DNA of 64,000 nucleotides from Nocardioides cavernaquae (GTDB lineage Bacteria; Actinomycetota; Actinomycetes; Propionibacteriales; Nocardioidaceae). The notes under the pieces were generated by a model, which was not told the origin of the DNA, did not search any database, and saw nothing but the letters and a program-made list of their open reading frames with translations. The stretch spans positions 3,038,001 to 3,102,000 of the forward strand of contig NZ_QYRP01000002.1 in NCBI RefSeq assembly GCF_003600895.1, read 5' to 3'. Within the stretch, counting starts at the first letter, position 1, and the number at the start of each line of letters is the position of its first letter. Both the position numbers and the translations under genes were made by a program. Below are positions 48,146-57,415 of the stretch, one piece after another.

Positions 48146-49320
48146 TTGAAGTTGATCGCGTCGAGGTAGGACTGGACGTTGCGGCGGGTCTCGCCGACCG
48201 AGTCGCCACCGAACTTCTCGATGACCGCGTCGGCCAGGACCAGGGCGACCATCGCCTCGGCAACGATGCCGGCGGCCGGGACCGCACAGACGTCGGAGCG
48301 CTGGTGGTGCGCAACGGTGGCCTCGCCGGTGGCGACGTCGACGGTGCGCAGCGCCTTCGGCACGGTCGCAATCGGCTTCATCGCGGCACGGACGCGAAGG
48401 ACCTCGCCGGTGGACATGCCGCCCTCGGTGCCGCCCGAGCGACCCGACGTACGACGAAGGGCGCCGTCCTGCGTGACGATCTCGTCGTGCGCGAGGCTGC
48501 CCGGAGTGGCGGCGAGCTCGAAGCCGTCGCCGACCTCGACGCCCTTGATCGCCTGGATGCCCATGAGCGCGCCGGCCAGCTTGGCGTCGAGGCGACGGTC
48601 CCAGTGGACGTGTGAGCCGAGGCCCGGCGGCAGTCCGACCACGACGACCTCGACGACGCCGCCGAGGGTGTCGCCGTCCTTGTGCGCCTGGTCGATGCGC
48701 TCGACCATCTGCTTGGAGGCGTCAGGGTCGAGGCAGCGGACCTCGTCGTTGTCGAGGTAGGCGACGTCATCGGGCGCGGGGATCAGACCGGCCGGGGCAC
48801 GGACCCCGCCCAGCTCGATCACGTGGCTGACGATGCGGGCACCGGTCGCCTGCTCGAGGAAGTTGCTGGCCACGCGACCGAGAGCCACACGGGCGGCGGT
48901 CTCGCGAGCGGACGCGCGCTCCAGGATCGGGCGGGCCTCGTCGAAGTCGTACTTCTGCATGCCGACCAGGTCGGCGTGGCCCGGACGTGGCCGGGTCAGC
49001 TTGGCATTGCGGCCGGTCTCCTTGAGCAGGGACGGGTCGACCGGGTCGGCCGACATCACGGTCTCCCACTTGGGCCACTCGGTGTTGCCGACCACCAGCG
49101 CGATCGGACCACCCTGCGTCTTGCCGTGGCGGACGCCACCGGTGATCGTGACCTCGTCCTGCTCGAACTTCATCCGCGCGCCGCGGCCATAGCCCAGGCG
49201 CCTTCGGGCGAGGGAGTCGGCGATGTCGTCGGTCGTCACCTCGACGTGTGCCGGGAGACCTTCGAGAATTGCGGTGAGCGACGGTCCGTGGGACTCGCCC
49301 GCAGTGAGCCAGCGAAGCAT
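48142..49320 (-). CDS. aroC: Chorismate synthase
   Basis: Last step to chorismate; needs reduced FMN. The 392-residue enzyme has the three family signatures: [21 protein letters not shown] at the start, [49 protein letters not shown], and [17 protein letters not shown] in the C-terminal third. It heads the aroCKBQ operon, all of it overlapped or tightly spaced. Confidence 0.97.
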   Translation of the reverse strand: MLRWLTAGESHGPSLTAILEGLPAHVEVTTDDIADSLARRRLGYGRGARMKFEQDEVTITGGVRHGKTQGGPIALVVGNTEWPKWETVMSADPVDPSLLKETGRNAKLTRPRPGHADLVGMQKYDFDEARPILERASARETAARVALGRVASNFLEQATGARIVSHVIELGGVRAPAGLIPAPDDVAYLDNDEVRCLDPDASKQMVERIDQAHKDGDTLGGVVEVVVVGLPPGLGSHVHWDRRLDAKLAGALMGIQAIKGVEVGDGFELAATPGSLAHDEIVTQDGALRRTSGRSGGTEGGMSTGEVLRVRAAMKPIATVPKALRTVDVATGEATVAHHQRSDVCAVPAAGIVAEAMVALVLADAVIEKFGGDSVGETRRNVQSYLDAINFK

Positions 49321-49445
49321 GGGGACAGTCTTTCATGCGTACGCCGCCGGGCCGGCGCCGCGCTGTCGTCGCGAGACTTGCGGCCCGGCCGGAGGGTTGC
49401 GGCAAACCCGTAGCGGGCCCAAGGGCAGGCTGCGAGGATCCCTCC

Positions 49446-49688
49446 GTGACCGATGCCCTCGCGCGTGCCCGCGCTGATCTCGCCGCGGGCCGCCCCTGGA
49501 AGGCGCGCGACCGCCTCACCGGTCTGCTTACCGTGCGGCAGGACCCCGAGCTGCTCGATCTCCTCGCCACCGTCCACTTCGAGATGCAGGACCTGCCTGC
49601 TGCGGGAGCGTTGTGGTTCGCGACCGGGCGAACTGACGCTGACGCCCTTGAGGCAATCGCGGCCAGGCTGGCGATGCAACCGGGATAG
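49446..49688 (+). pseudogene. Short DUF6584-like protein, probably truncated
   Basis: An 80-residue product starting at GTG 49446: ARARADLAAGRPWKARDRLTGLLTVRQDPELLDLLATVHFEMQDLPAAGALWF. This matches, from memory, the N-terminal helical repeat of an actinobacterial family (DUF6584) in which a spacer and then a C-terminal membrane helix follow. Here the frame stops at 49688, and a 24-residue membrane helix follows in another frame only 11 bases later. A deletion with frameshift is the likeliest explanation; the N-terminal part could still be made. Placed between aroC and the HNH gene. Confidence 0.5.
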
Positions 49689-49699
49689 CAATCGGCTGC

Positions 49700-49774
49700 G
49701 TGCTGATCGCCATCGTCGCCTGCCTACTCCTGCTGATCCTGATCGGCATCTGGACCGTCGCAGGGTGGATCTGA
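49700..49774 (+). other. Orphan membrane-helix coding segment, 24 codons
   Basis: GTG 49700 to TGA 49774 encodes almost pure hydrophobic residues, with LLLLILIGIWTVAGW at the centre, in a frame different from the preceding gene. It is either the displaced C-terminus of that gene or a very small membrane peptide. No ribosome binding site is evident. Confidence 0.4.
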
Positions 49775-49856
49775 CCCTCAGGACAGTCCCGGGTCATCGA
49801 GGGCGCGACAGCCTCGCTACGGCCTCTCCGCGAGCCATTTGGGCGTGGACAAAGGG

Positions 49857-49886
49857 TTGCCTTCGAACAGGTGTTCGATTTAGAAT
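49857..49886 (+). promoter_or_regulatory. Promoter of the HNH gene with perfect LexA (SOS) box in the spacer
   Basis: TTGCCT (49857-49862) and TAGAAT (49881-49886) are 18 bases apart and act as plausible -35 and -10 boxes. The spacer contains TCGAAC-AGGT-GTTCGA (49863-49878), a perfect match to the actinobacterial LexA consensus TCGAAC-N4-GTTCGA. Transcription would start about six bases past the -10, at or next to the ATG (49892), giving a leaderless mRNA. Confidence 0.85.
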
Positions 49887-49891
49887 GAGGC

Positions 49892-51253
49892 ATGGCTCGG
49901 GCCTCGGAAACCACCGCCATCGGCGGCACCCACGACACCGACCTCGGCACCGCCGGGGCGGTCCTTGACGCTGTCGGAGTCCTGCGGATCACCGCCGACC
50001 GCGCCGAAGCACTCCTCCTCGCCCGCGCCTGCGACTGGGCCGACCTCCACCCCGCCGACGACCCCGCAGACGCCGCATGGGAGGCCCGTCCCGCGTTCGA
50101 CGACACCCGCGACCAGACCGTCGACGAGCCCAGCTACGACGTCCCGTCGGTGCGGTGGACCGCGATCCCCGAGTTCGCCGCCCGCCTCGGCATCCCCACC
50201 GGCTCCGGCCAGCAGCTGATCCTGGAGTCCCTCGAGACCCGCCACCGCCTCCCCCGCCTCTGGGCCCGCGTCCAGGCCGGGCAAGTCCAGGCCTGGCGCG
50301 CCCGCCGCATCGCCTCACGCACCCTGCACGAGCCCGCCGACGTCGCCGAGTCCGTCGACAAGGAGATCGCCTCCATCGCCCAACGCGTCGGACTGGTCAC
50401 CATCGACCGACTCATCGACGAAGCCCTCCTCCGACTCCACCCCGAAGAGGCCGAGCTGCGCCGCGAGCAGGCCCGCGAACACCGCCGCGTCGAGCTGCAC
50501 ACCGACGGCACTGCCGACGGGATCGCGCACATCGACATCACCACCGACACCCTCGACGCCCTCGACTTCGACTCCGCGGTCGCCGCCATCGCCCACCGCC
50601 TCGGCGAGCAAGGCGACACCGACCCCCTCGACGTACGCCGCGCCAAGGCCGTCGGCATCCTCGCCGACCCCGAAGCCGCCCTCGCCATCCTCACCGACCA
50701 GCCCGCGCAGCCCCCGGCCGACGCAGGGCAGCCCGCGGAGCCCGAGCGGCCCGGCCGACCGGCACGCCCCCGCAAGCAGATCGTGCTCCACGTCCACCTC
50801 TCCGAGGCCGCGATCACCGGCACCGAACCCGTCGGACGCCTCGACACCACCCGGACCCCCGTCCTGCGCGAAACCATCCGCGCATGGGCCGGCCGCGACG
50901 ACATCAATCTGACTGTCGTGCCCGTTATCGACCTCAACGACGACGTGCAGGTCGGGCAATACGAGATCCCCGACCGCATCAAACGCAGAGTCGAACTCAC
51001 CCGACCCACCTGCGCCCACCCCTGGTGCAACCGCACAGCCGAACACTGCGACAAGGACCACGTCGTGCCCTACGACTCCGGCGGATCCACCTCCACCGAC
51101 AACCTCGCCCCACTCTGCAGGCGACATCACCGCCTCAAGACCCTCACCGCATGGGACTACGAAATCCTCCCGCCCGCCACCTACCTGTGGACCTCACCCC
51201 ACGGCCGCAAGTACCTCGTCGACAACACCGGCACCACCGACGTCACGCCCTGA
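49892..51253 (+). CDS. DUF222/HNH endonuclease-domain protein (13E12 type), SOS-controlled
   Basis: A 453-residue protein with an N-terminal DUF222 helical region (about 20-275), a Pro/Ala linker (about 270-295) and a C-terminal HNH nuclease domain (about 370-412) showing CAHPWCNRTAEHCDKDHVVP, then DNLAPLCRRHHRLKT, so both zinc cysteines and the catalytic His are kept. This is the 13E12 repeat family, abundant in actinobacteria and often mobile. Codon use is more extreme for C in third positions than in its neighbours. A perfect SOS box lies in its promoter, as known for some mycobacterial 13E12 genes. It stands between aroC and the prepilin peptidase and overlaps the next convergent gene by 11 bases. 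Confidence 0.92.
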   Translation: MARASETTAIGGTHDTDLGTAGAVLDAVGVLRITADRAEALLLARACDWADLHPADDPADAAWEARPAFDDTRDQTVDEPSYDVPSVRWTAIPEFAARLGIPTGSGQQLILESLETRHRLPRLWARVQAGQVQAWRARRIASRTLHEPADVAESVDKEIASIAQRVGLVTIDRLIDEALLRLHPEEAELRREQAREHRRVELHTDGTADGIAHIDITTDTLDALDFDSAVAAIAHRLGEQGDTDPLDVRRAKAVGILADPEAALAILTDQPAQPPADAGQPAEPERPGRPARPRKQIVLHVHLSEAAITGTEPVGRLDTTRTPVLRETIRAWAGRDDINLTVVPVIDLNDDVQVGQYEIPDRIKRRVELTRPTCAHPWCNRTAEHCDKDHVVPYDSGGSTSTDNLAPLCRRHHRLKTLTAWDYEILPPATYLWTSPHGRKYLVDNTGTTDVTP

Positions 51254-51503
51254 CGTGCCCAACGTGGGCGTGACGGGCGCGCCGCCACGTGCGGAGAAAC
51301 GCCTGATGCACCAGCACACCGATCGCTGCGTTCACAACAGCCAGCGCGGCGCCGCCAACCAGGGTTTCCCCATCGGCGAAGGTGGCCGCATCGGACGCCA
51401 CCAGCATGAGTGGCCAGATAGAGACCGCAACCGCGAGGGCGATCCACGGCCACTTGCCGAGGGCCAGGCCGAGCAGCAACATCGTCGGGATCATCGCGAC
51501 CAC
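51243..51503 (-). CDS. Small membrane protein
   Basis: An 86-residue hydrophobic protein with about three membrane helices (roughly 3-20, 22-38 and 48-66) and a basic C-terminal tail rich in Arg and His. GTG 51503 or ATG 51494 may start it; a GAGAGG lies near. It ends inside the convergent HNH gene (11-base overlap) and begins 15 bases after the prepilin peptidase stop. No family recognised. Confidence 0.55.
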   Translation of the reverse strand: MVAMIPTMLLLGLALGKWPWIALAVAVSIWPLMLVASDAATFADGETLVGGAALAVVNAAIGVLVHQAFLRTWRRARHAHVGHVRA

Positions 51504-51518
51504 CTCTCGGCGACAACG

Positions 51519-52217
51519 CTACGCCGGGTAGACGCTCCAGAGGACCCCCACGAGCACGCCGAGCAGCATGAACGGTCCGAAGGGGTACATGCGGTCGGTG
51601 GTCAGCCTCAGCAACCGCATGGGCACCCAGGCAACGACGCCGAGCACGAACCCGGCGTACGCCCCGGCCATCAGCGCGGGCATCCCCACGAACCCGAGGG
51701 CCAGGCCGATCAGGCCGGAGAGGCGTACGTCGCCGTAGCCCATGCCGGGCGTGAATCGCCACAGCAGCCAGTAGAGCCCGCCGAGGATCAGCCAGCCGAT
51801 CGCGGCGGCGATGATCCGCTTCGGCTCCCAGGAGAGCAGCGCGGCGACGACGATGAGCGTGCCGACGATGAGGTATGACGGGCCGATGAGCGCCGTGGGC
51901 AGCAGACGCGTGCGCCAGTCGATATAGGCGAGCGCGACGCCGACCGGGCACAGGTACACGAGGAACAGCAGCGCCCAGTGCCAGCCGAGCGCTCCGCCGA
52001 GGACCGCGCCGGACAGGCCGCTGGCGAGTGCGCACTGCCAGGCCAGCCCGGGGCGGGCGGCCAGCTCGGCGTACGGGATCTTCTCCTCGGATCCGGAGGG
52101 CGGCTCGGGCAGGATCGCGATGACACGCGGGACGAACCATCCGGCGGTTGCGGCCACGAGCGCGCACACGAGCGCAGCGGTGACGTCGAACGTGCCCCAG
52201 GGCAGGCCGACGGTCAT
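51519..52217 (-). CDS. Prepilin peptidase (A24 family), without N-terminal methylase domain
   Basis: Membrane aspartic protease that processes type IV prepilin-like leaders. The 232-residue protein has about seven helices; the two catalytic aspartates lie in YIDWRTRLLP (the first Asp after a helix) and GMGYGDVRL (the GxGD motif). The cytoplasmic CxxC methylase region of PilD is missing, as in many actinobacterial TadV/A24 enzymes. No pilin gene lies in the window. ATG 52217 overlaps the aroE stop. Its place between aroE and aroC is conserved in actinobacteria. Confidence 0.9.
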   Translation of the reverse strand: MTVGLPWGTFDVTAALVCALVAATAGWFVPRVIAILPEPPSGSEEKIPYAELAARPGLAWQCALASGLSGAVLGGALGWHWALLFLVYLCPVGVALAYIDWRTRLLPTALIGPSYLIVGTLIVVAALLSWEPKRIIAAAIGWLILGGLYWLLWRFTPGMGYGDVRLSGLIGLALGFVGMPALMAGAYAGFVLGVVAWVPMRLLRLTTDRMYPFGPFMLLGVLVGVLWSVYPA

Positions 52218-53026
52218 TGCGACCTCGCGGCGAGTTCCACCTCGCCGGCGGTGCGCATGGCCTCCAGTGGCGCAGGCTCCCCGGTGAAGAGTGCGAACTG
52301 CAGCGCGGCCTGGTGCACGAGCAGGTCGAGGCCGCCGACGAGGACGCGCTCCGACGCCAGCGCTGCGCGGGCCAGCGGGGTGGGCCACGGGTGGTAGAGC
52401 ACTTCGAAGACGACGGGGACCTCGCTGCAGCGACCCACCAGGGCGTTGTCCTGGGCCGTGGCGGGGATCGTCGAGACGACGACCTCACCTTCGGCGAAGT
52501 CCTCAGTCAGCGAGCCGACGATCACCGACGGAGCCGACGCGTGCCGGCGGATCGCGTCGACCGTCTCGGCCGCGCGCTCCGGCGAGCGGACCAGGAGCCT
52601 GATCTCGGTCGCGCCCAGGTCGCAGAGCGCCAGCCCGGCCGACGTCGCCGTCGCGCCGCCGCCCAGGATCGTGGCGACGCGCACCGGCCCGGAGTAGTGC
52701 TCGCGGATCGCGGCCGCGGCCCCCGGGATGTCGGTGTTGTCCGCGGTCACGCCCTCGGTGTTGAGGAGCAGGGTGTTGGCCGCGCCCGCAAGACGGGCCC
52801 GGTCGGAGACGTTCTCGGCCAGCGCGATCGCCTCGCGCTTGAGCGGCATCGTCAGCGACAGGCCACGCCACTCGTCATCGAGTCCGGCGAGGAAGTCGGC
52901 AAGTGCCCCGACCTCGACCCGGCGGGCCTTGTAGGTCCAGTCGAGCCCGAGCGCGGCGTACCCCGCCCGGTGCAGCGTCGGCGACAGCGAGTGGGCGACC
53001 GGATCACCCAGCACCGCACACTTCAT
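52214..53026 (-). CDS. aroE: Shikimate dehydrogenase
   Basis: Fourth shikimate step: NADPH-dependent reduction of dehydroshikimate. The 270-residue protein has the shikimate site GDPVAHSLSPTLHRAGYAALG, the catalytic Lys in LTMPLKREAI, NTDIPGA, the dinucleotide-binding LGGGATATSAG and the late GGLDLLVHQAALQFALFTG. ATG 53026 shares one base with the mltG stop. Confidence 0.94.
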   Translation of the reverse strand: MKCAVLGDPVAHSLSPTLHRAGYAALGLDWTYKARRVEVGALADFLAGLDDEWRGLSLTMPLKREAIALAENVSDRARLAGAANTLLLNTEGVTADNTDIPGAAAAIREHYSGPVRVATILGGGATATSAGLALCDLGATEIRLLVRSPERAAETVDAIRRHASAPSVIVGSLTEDFAEGEVVVSTIPATAQDNALVGRCSEVPVVFEVLYHPWPTPLARAALASERVLVGGLDLLVHQAALQFALFTGEPAPLEAMRTAGEVELAARSQ

Positions 53027-54240
53027 CAGCAGCGATCCGACTGCGTGCGGCAGTACTCGCGGTACTCCTCGACGTTCCGGTTGTGCTCGGCGTACGTCGA
53101 AGCGAACTTGGTCTCGCCGGTCTTCAGGTTGACCGTGACCCAGAAGTACCAATCGCCGGTGGCCGGGTGGGCCGCAGCCTCGAGGGCAGCGTCACCGGGT
53201 GCCTCGATCGGCCCCGGCGGCAGGCCGACGTGCGCGTAGGTGCTGTACGGGCTGGAGGCGGCGCGCGCCCGGTCGCCGTCGAGCACCGTGATCGTGCCCT
53301 TGCGGTTCAGCGCGTAGTTGACCGTCGCATCGATCTGCAGGAGGCCGTTGGTGCCGCCCTTGTCCCCCGGCCCCTCGAGGCGGTTGAGGATGGCCCGCGC
53401 GATCTTCGGCATGTCGTCGCCACGGCCCTCGGCCTCGACGAGCGAGGCGATCGTCATCAGCTGGTGCGGCGTGTAGCCGAGCTTCTTCGCGGACCCCTCG
53501 AGGTCCACGTCGGCGGCCGCCTGCTTCCAGCGGTCCACCATGGCCTTGAGCATGTCGACAGGCTTGGCGTCAGGACTGAAGGCGTACGTCGCGGGGAACA
53601 GGTAGCCCTCCGCCTTCCCGCCTGCGTACGCCGGGAGCCCGATGCTCGCCGGCCTGGCGAGCACCCGGTTGAACTCCCGCTTGGTGAACTCGGTGTTCTT
53701 CACCAGCAGGTCGACCACGTCAACGACGCGGAGCCCCTCCGGGACAGCGACCCGGTCGGTGCGGATGTTGCGCGGGTCGGTCAGTGCGGTGAACGCCTCG
53801 GCGGCGCTCATCTTCTTCTTCACCTCGTAGTAGCCGACCTGGATGGTGGCCGAGGCGACTTCGTGGGCACGCGCGTAGTCGATGTAGGCACCGGCGGATG
53901 CGACCACGCCGGCCTTCTTCAGGGTCTGACCGATCTGGTCGGCGGTGTCGCCGGCCTCGACCTGGACGAGCACCGGATCGGTGCCGGGGCCGGGGTAGTC
54001 GGCAGGGGCAGCGAACTGGTCACGAGCCCAGTCGACGCCCTTCGTCAGGCCGACCCAGGCAACGCCGCCCATGAGGAGGACGAGAACCAGCAGCAGGATG
54101 CATCCGGCACCCGCACGCTTGCGCGCCGGGGCCTCGCCGCGCCTGTGCCCGTGCTCGCTGAGGCCCAGGGCACCCGCAAGATCGGTCTCGGTGCTGTGCT
54201 CGTCAGGTCGCTGCTCGTCAGGTCGCTGCTCGTCGGTCAC
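53026..54240 (-). CDS. mltG: Endolytic murein transglycosylase MltG
   Basis: Cleaves nascent peptidoglycan strands and sets their length. The 404-residue protein has an acidic N-terminal tail, one membrane helix (about 44-65), a LysM-like segment (PVLVQVEAGDTADQIGQTLKKAG) and the YceG catalytic domain. The catalytic Glu lies in ASLVEAEGRGD; NGLLQIDATVNYAL and HVGLPPGPIEAPG are conserved. It is coupled to aroE and overlaps ruvX by 4 bases. Confidence 0.95.
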   Translation of the reverse strand: MTDEQRPDEQRPDEHSTETDLAGALGLSEHGHRRGEAPARKRAGAGCILLLVLVLLMGGVAWVGLTKGVDWARDQFAAPADYPGPGTDPVLVQVEAGDTADQIGQTLKKAGVVASAGAYIDYARAHEVASATIQVGYYEVKKKMSAAEAFTALTDPRNIRTDRVAVPEGLRVVDVVDLLVKNTEFTKREFNRVLARPASIGLPAYAGGKAEGYLFPATYAFSPDAKPVDMLKAMVDRWKQAAADVDLEGSAKKLGYTPHQLMTIASLVEAEGRGDDMPKIARAILNRLEGPGDKGGTNGLLQIDATVNYALNRKGTITVLDGDRARAASSPYSTYAHVGLPPGPIEAPGDAALEAAAHPATGDWYFWVTVNLKTGETKFASTYAEHNRNVEEYREYCRTQSDRC

Positions 54241-54734
54241 CCGTCGGTCCCCTCGGTCATCTCGGTCTTCTCGACTGCGCTGTCCAGGTCCACGAGCTCG
54301 CCGGGCGCGGTCCCGCGGGCACGCTCGGTCTCGAGCGCGTTCTGCAGGATCACGACCGCAGCGACCTGGTCCACCACGGCACGCCGCTTCTGGCCCTTCC
54401 GCCCCTGCGAGCGGAGCTGGGACTCGGCGGTCACCGTGCTCAGACGCTCATCACACAGCCTCACGGGCACCGGAGCAACGTGCCGCGCCAGCGCGATCGC
54501 GAACTCCCGCACCTTCACGGCGGCAGGCCCCTCGGCTCCGGAGAGCGAACGCGGCAGCCCCATGACGATCTCCACGGCGTTCTCCTCGGTGAGGATCGCT
54601 GCGATCCGGGCCAGGTCACCGTCGCCACGGGGCACGGTCTCGACGGGCGTCGCGATGATCCCCATCGGGTCGCAGCGTGCCACCCCGATCCGGGCATCCC
54701 CGGGATCGATGCCGAGCCGGACGCCGAAACGCAT
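54237..54734 (-). CDS. ruvX: Holliday junction resolvase-like protein (RuvX/YqgF)
   Basis: RNase H-fold nuclease implicated in pre-16S rRNA 5'-end processing and in resolving Holliday junctions. The 165-residue product has GIDPGDARIGVARCD (first catalytic Asp), EIVMGLPRSLSGAEGPAA and LCDERLSTVTAE, and ends with an acidic extension of about 25 residues. The ATG overlaps the alaS stop by one base, and alaS-ruvX-mltG is a conserved order. Confidence 0.94.
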   Translation of the reverse strand: MRFGVRLGIDPGDARIGVARCDPMGIIATPVETVPRGDGDLARIAAILTEENAVEIVMGLPRSLSGAEGPAAVKVREFAIALARHVAPVPVRLCDERLSTVTAESQLRSQGRKGQKRRAVVDQVAAVVILQNALETERARGTAPGELVDLDSAVEKTEMTEGTDG

Positions 54735-57415
54735 CAGCCGGCGACCGTGCGGGCGACCTCGGACTCGACCAGCGCAAGCGCCGCGTCGACCTGGGTGGCG
54801 TCGGTGCCGCCGCCCTGGGCCATGTCCGGCTTGCCGCCGCCCTTGCCCCCGACGAGCGGGCTGACCGCGCGGAGCAGGTCGTTGGCCGACAGCCCCTCGG
54901 CGCGCGCCGCCTCGCTGGTCGCGGCGACGACGGAGACCTTGCCGTCCGCAACGCCGATCCCGACCACGACCACCGCGTCGCCGGGAGCGAAACGGCCGCG
55001 GACGTCGGTCACGAGCGTGCGTACGTCGTTGCCGCCGGCGCCGTCGAGACGGTGCGCGATCACCTTGACGCCGTTGATGTCCTTCGCGCCCGCTGCGAGC
55101 GAGCCGGCAGAGGCGAGCAGCTGGGCCACGCGGACCTTCTCCAGCTCCTTCTCCACCGTGCGGAGGCGCTCGACCATGTCCTCGATGCGCCCGACCAGCT
55201 GGTCGGGCTGGACCTTCAGCATGGTGTTGAGCTGGGAGACGAGGTCGCGCTCGCGGGCCAGGTAGGCGAAGCCCTCGACACCGGTCAGTGCCTCGATGCG
55301 ACGGTTGCCGGAGCCGACCGAGGCCTCGCCGGTGATCACGATGGTGCCGATCTGCGAGGAGTGGTCGACGTGCGTGCCACCACAGAGCTCACGCGACCAG
55401 GGGCCGCCGATCTCGACGACGCGGACCTTCGTGTCGTCGTACGTCTCACCGAAGAGCGCGATCGCGCCCCAGTCCTTGGCCTGCGACAGTGTCATGTAGT
55501 CCCACGCGACCGGGAGGTCGGCGCGGAGCGCGTTGTTGGAGACCTCTTCGAGCTCCTTGACCTGGCCCTGGGACAGGCCCTGGGTCCAGCCGAAGTCGAG
55601 GCGGAGATAGCCGGGACGGTTGTAGGAACCCGACTGCAGCGCGGTGGGGCCGAGCACCTCGCGCAGGGCGGCGTGGACGACGTGGGTGCCGGAGTGCGCC
55701 TGGCGGGCACCGACCCGCCATTCCTTGTCCACCTGGGCGTGGAGGCTCTGGCTACCAGCGCCAGGAGTGAACTCGCCATCGACGACCCGCACCTGGTGGA
55801 CCACGAGGCCCTTGACCGGGCGCTGGACGTCGACGACCTCGAGCCGGCCGCCGTCGAACTCGATGATGCCGGCGTCCGCGGCCTGGCCACCGGACTCGGC
55901 GTAGAACGGTGTGCGGTCGAGCACGAGCTCGCCGATCTCGCCATGGGCGAGCGAGCTGACCGACTTGCCCTCGCGCAGCAGCGCAACGGACTTCGACTCG
56001 GTCTCGAGCTGTGAGTAGGCGAGCCACTCGGTCGGACCGGAGGCGTCGAGGATGCCGCGGTAGACCGTGAGGTCGGCGTGGCCGCCCTTCTTGGCGCGGG
56101 CGTCGGCCTTGGCCCGCTCGCGCTGCTCGGTCATCAGCGAGCGGAAGCCCTGCTCGTCGACGTCGAGCCCGGCCTCGGAGGCCATCTCCAGGGTCAGGTC
56201 GATCGGGAACCCGAAGGTGTCGTGCAGCGCGAACGCCTTGTCGGCCGCGAGCGTGGTGCCGCCGGCCTTCTTCACGTCGCCAGCAGCGAGGTCGAAGATC
56301 TGCGTGCCCGCGGCGAGCGTCTTGCGGAACGCCTCCTCCTCGGCATCGGCGACGCGCGAGATGCGGTCCCAGTCGAGGATCAGGTCGGTGTAGGTCTCGC
56401 CCATCTTGTCGCGGGAGACCGGCATCAGCTGCGGCAGCGCCGGGTCCTCGTAGCCGAGCAGGCGCACGTTGCGGATCGCGCGGCGCAGCAGGCGGCGCAG
56501 CACGTAGCCGCGGCCCTCGTTGCCGGGCGTCACGCCGTCGGCGATCAGCATCATCGAGGAGCGGATGTGATCCGCCACCACGCGGAAACGTACGTCGTCC
56601 TCGTAGGACTTGCCGTAGGTCTTGCCGGTCAGCGCCATGGCCTTCTCGATCACCGGGAAGACGACGTCGGTCTCGTACATGTTGGCCTTGCCCTGCAGCA
56701 GGTAGGCAACCCGCTCCAGGCCCATGCCGGTGTCGATGTTCTTCTTCGGCAGCTGGCCCGCGATGTCGAAGTCCGACTTGGAGCGGACCGCGGAGAGCTC
56801 GTCCTGCATGAAGACGAGGTTCCAGAACTCCAGGTAGCGGTCGCCCGCGTCCCAGTCACGGTCGGCGCCGAAGGCGGGGCCGCGGTCGATCAGGATCTCC
56901 GAGCACGGACCACCCGGGCCGGGCACGCCCATCGACCAGTAGTTCTCCTTCGGGGGCAGCCGCACGATGCGGTCGTCCGGGAGTCCGGTGATGCGCTTCC
57001 AGAGCGCGACCGCCTCCTCGTCGCCGTCGAGCACCGACGGGTAGAGGATCGACTCGTCGAGGCCGAAGCCACCGTCGGCCTGCGACTTGGTGACCAGCTC
57101 CCAGGCGAGCTCGATCGCGCCCTCCTTGAAGTAGTCACCGAAGGAGAAGTTGCCGCACATCTCGAAGAACGTGCCGTGGCGCGTGGTCTTGCCGACCTCT
57201 TCGATGTCGGGCGTGCGGATGCACTTCTGCACGCTCGTGGCGCGCGCGTAGGGCGGGGTCGCCTGGCCGAGGAAGTACGGCTTGAACGGCACCATGCCGG
57301 CGTTCACGAAGAGCAGGTTCGGGTCGTCGAGCAGCAGGGATGCCGACGGGACGACCGTGTGGCCGGCCGCTTCGAAGTGCGCAGTGAAGCGGCGGCGGAT
57401 TTCGGCGGTCTCCAT
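54734..57415 (-). CDS. alaS: Alanyl-tRNA synthetase
   Basis: Charges tRNA-Ala and edits misacylated Ser/Gly. The 893-residue protein has the class II aminoacylation domain (TTRHGTFFEMCGNFSFGDYFKEG, RRLLRRAIRNVRLLGYE), the editing domain with zinc motif residues HSGTHVVHAAL and CGGTHVDHSSQIG, and the C-terminal DHHA1/C-Ala part with GGGKPDMAQGG. It is of full length. ATG 57415 shares one base with the stop of the following (upstream) gene. Confidence 0.97.
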   Translation of the reverse strand: METAEIRRRFTAHFEAAGHTVVPSASLLLDDPNLLFVNAGMVPFKPYFLGQATPPYARATSVQKCIRTPDIEEVGKTTRHGTFFEMCGNFSFGDYFKEGAIELAWELVTKSQADGGFGLDESILYPSVLDGDEEAVALWKRITGLPDDRIVRLPPKENYWSMGVPGPGGPCSEILIDRGPAFGADRDWDAGDRYLEFWNLVFMQDELSAVRSKSDFDIAGQLPKKNIDTGMGLERVAYLLQGKANMYETDVVFPVIEKAMALTGKTYGKSYEDDVRFRVVADHIRSSMMLIADGVTPGNEGRGYVLRRLLRRAIRNVRLLGYEDPALPQLMPVSRDKMGETYTDLILDWDRISRVADAEEEAFRKTLAAGTQIFDLAAGDVKKAGGTTLAADKAFALHDTFGFPIDLTLEMASEAGLDVDEQGFRSLMTEQRERAKADARAKKGGHADLTVYRGILDASGPTEWLAYSQLETESKSVALLREGKSVSSLAHGEIGELVLDRTPFYAESGGQAADAGIIEFDGGRLEVVDVQRPVKGLVVHQVRVVDGEFTPGAGSQSLHAQVDKEWRVGARQAHSGTHVVHAALREVLGPTALQSGSYNRPGYLRLDFGWTQGLSQGQVKELEEVSNNALRADLPVAWDYMTLSQAKDWGAIALFGETYDDTKVRVVEIGGPWSRELCGGTHVDHSSQIGTIVITGEASVGSGNRRIEALTGVEGFAYLARERDLVSQLNTMLKVQPDQLVGRIEDMVERLRTVEKELEKVRVAQLLASAGSLAAGAKDINGVKVIAHRLDGAGGNDVRTLVTDVRGRFAPGDAVVVVGIGVADGKVSVVAATSEAARAEGLSANDLLRAVSPLVGGKGGGKPDMAQGGGTDATQVDAALALVESEVARTVAG

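Noticed and set aside
50077..51273. 398-codon Arg/Pro-rich frame overlapping the HNH gene on the same strand
   Set aside because: Out-of-frame shadow of a C-ending codon gene; low complexity with no recognisable domain.
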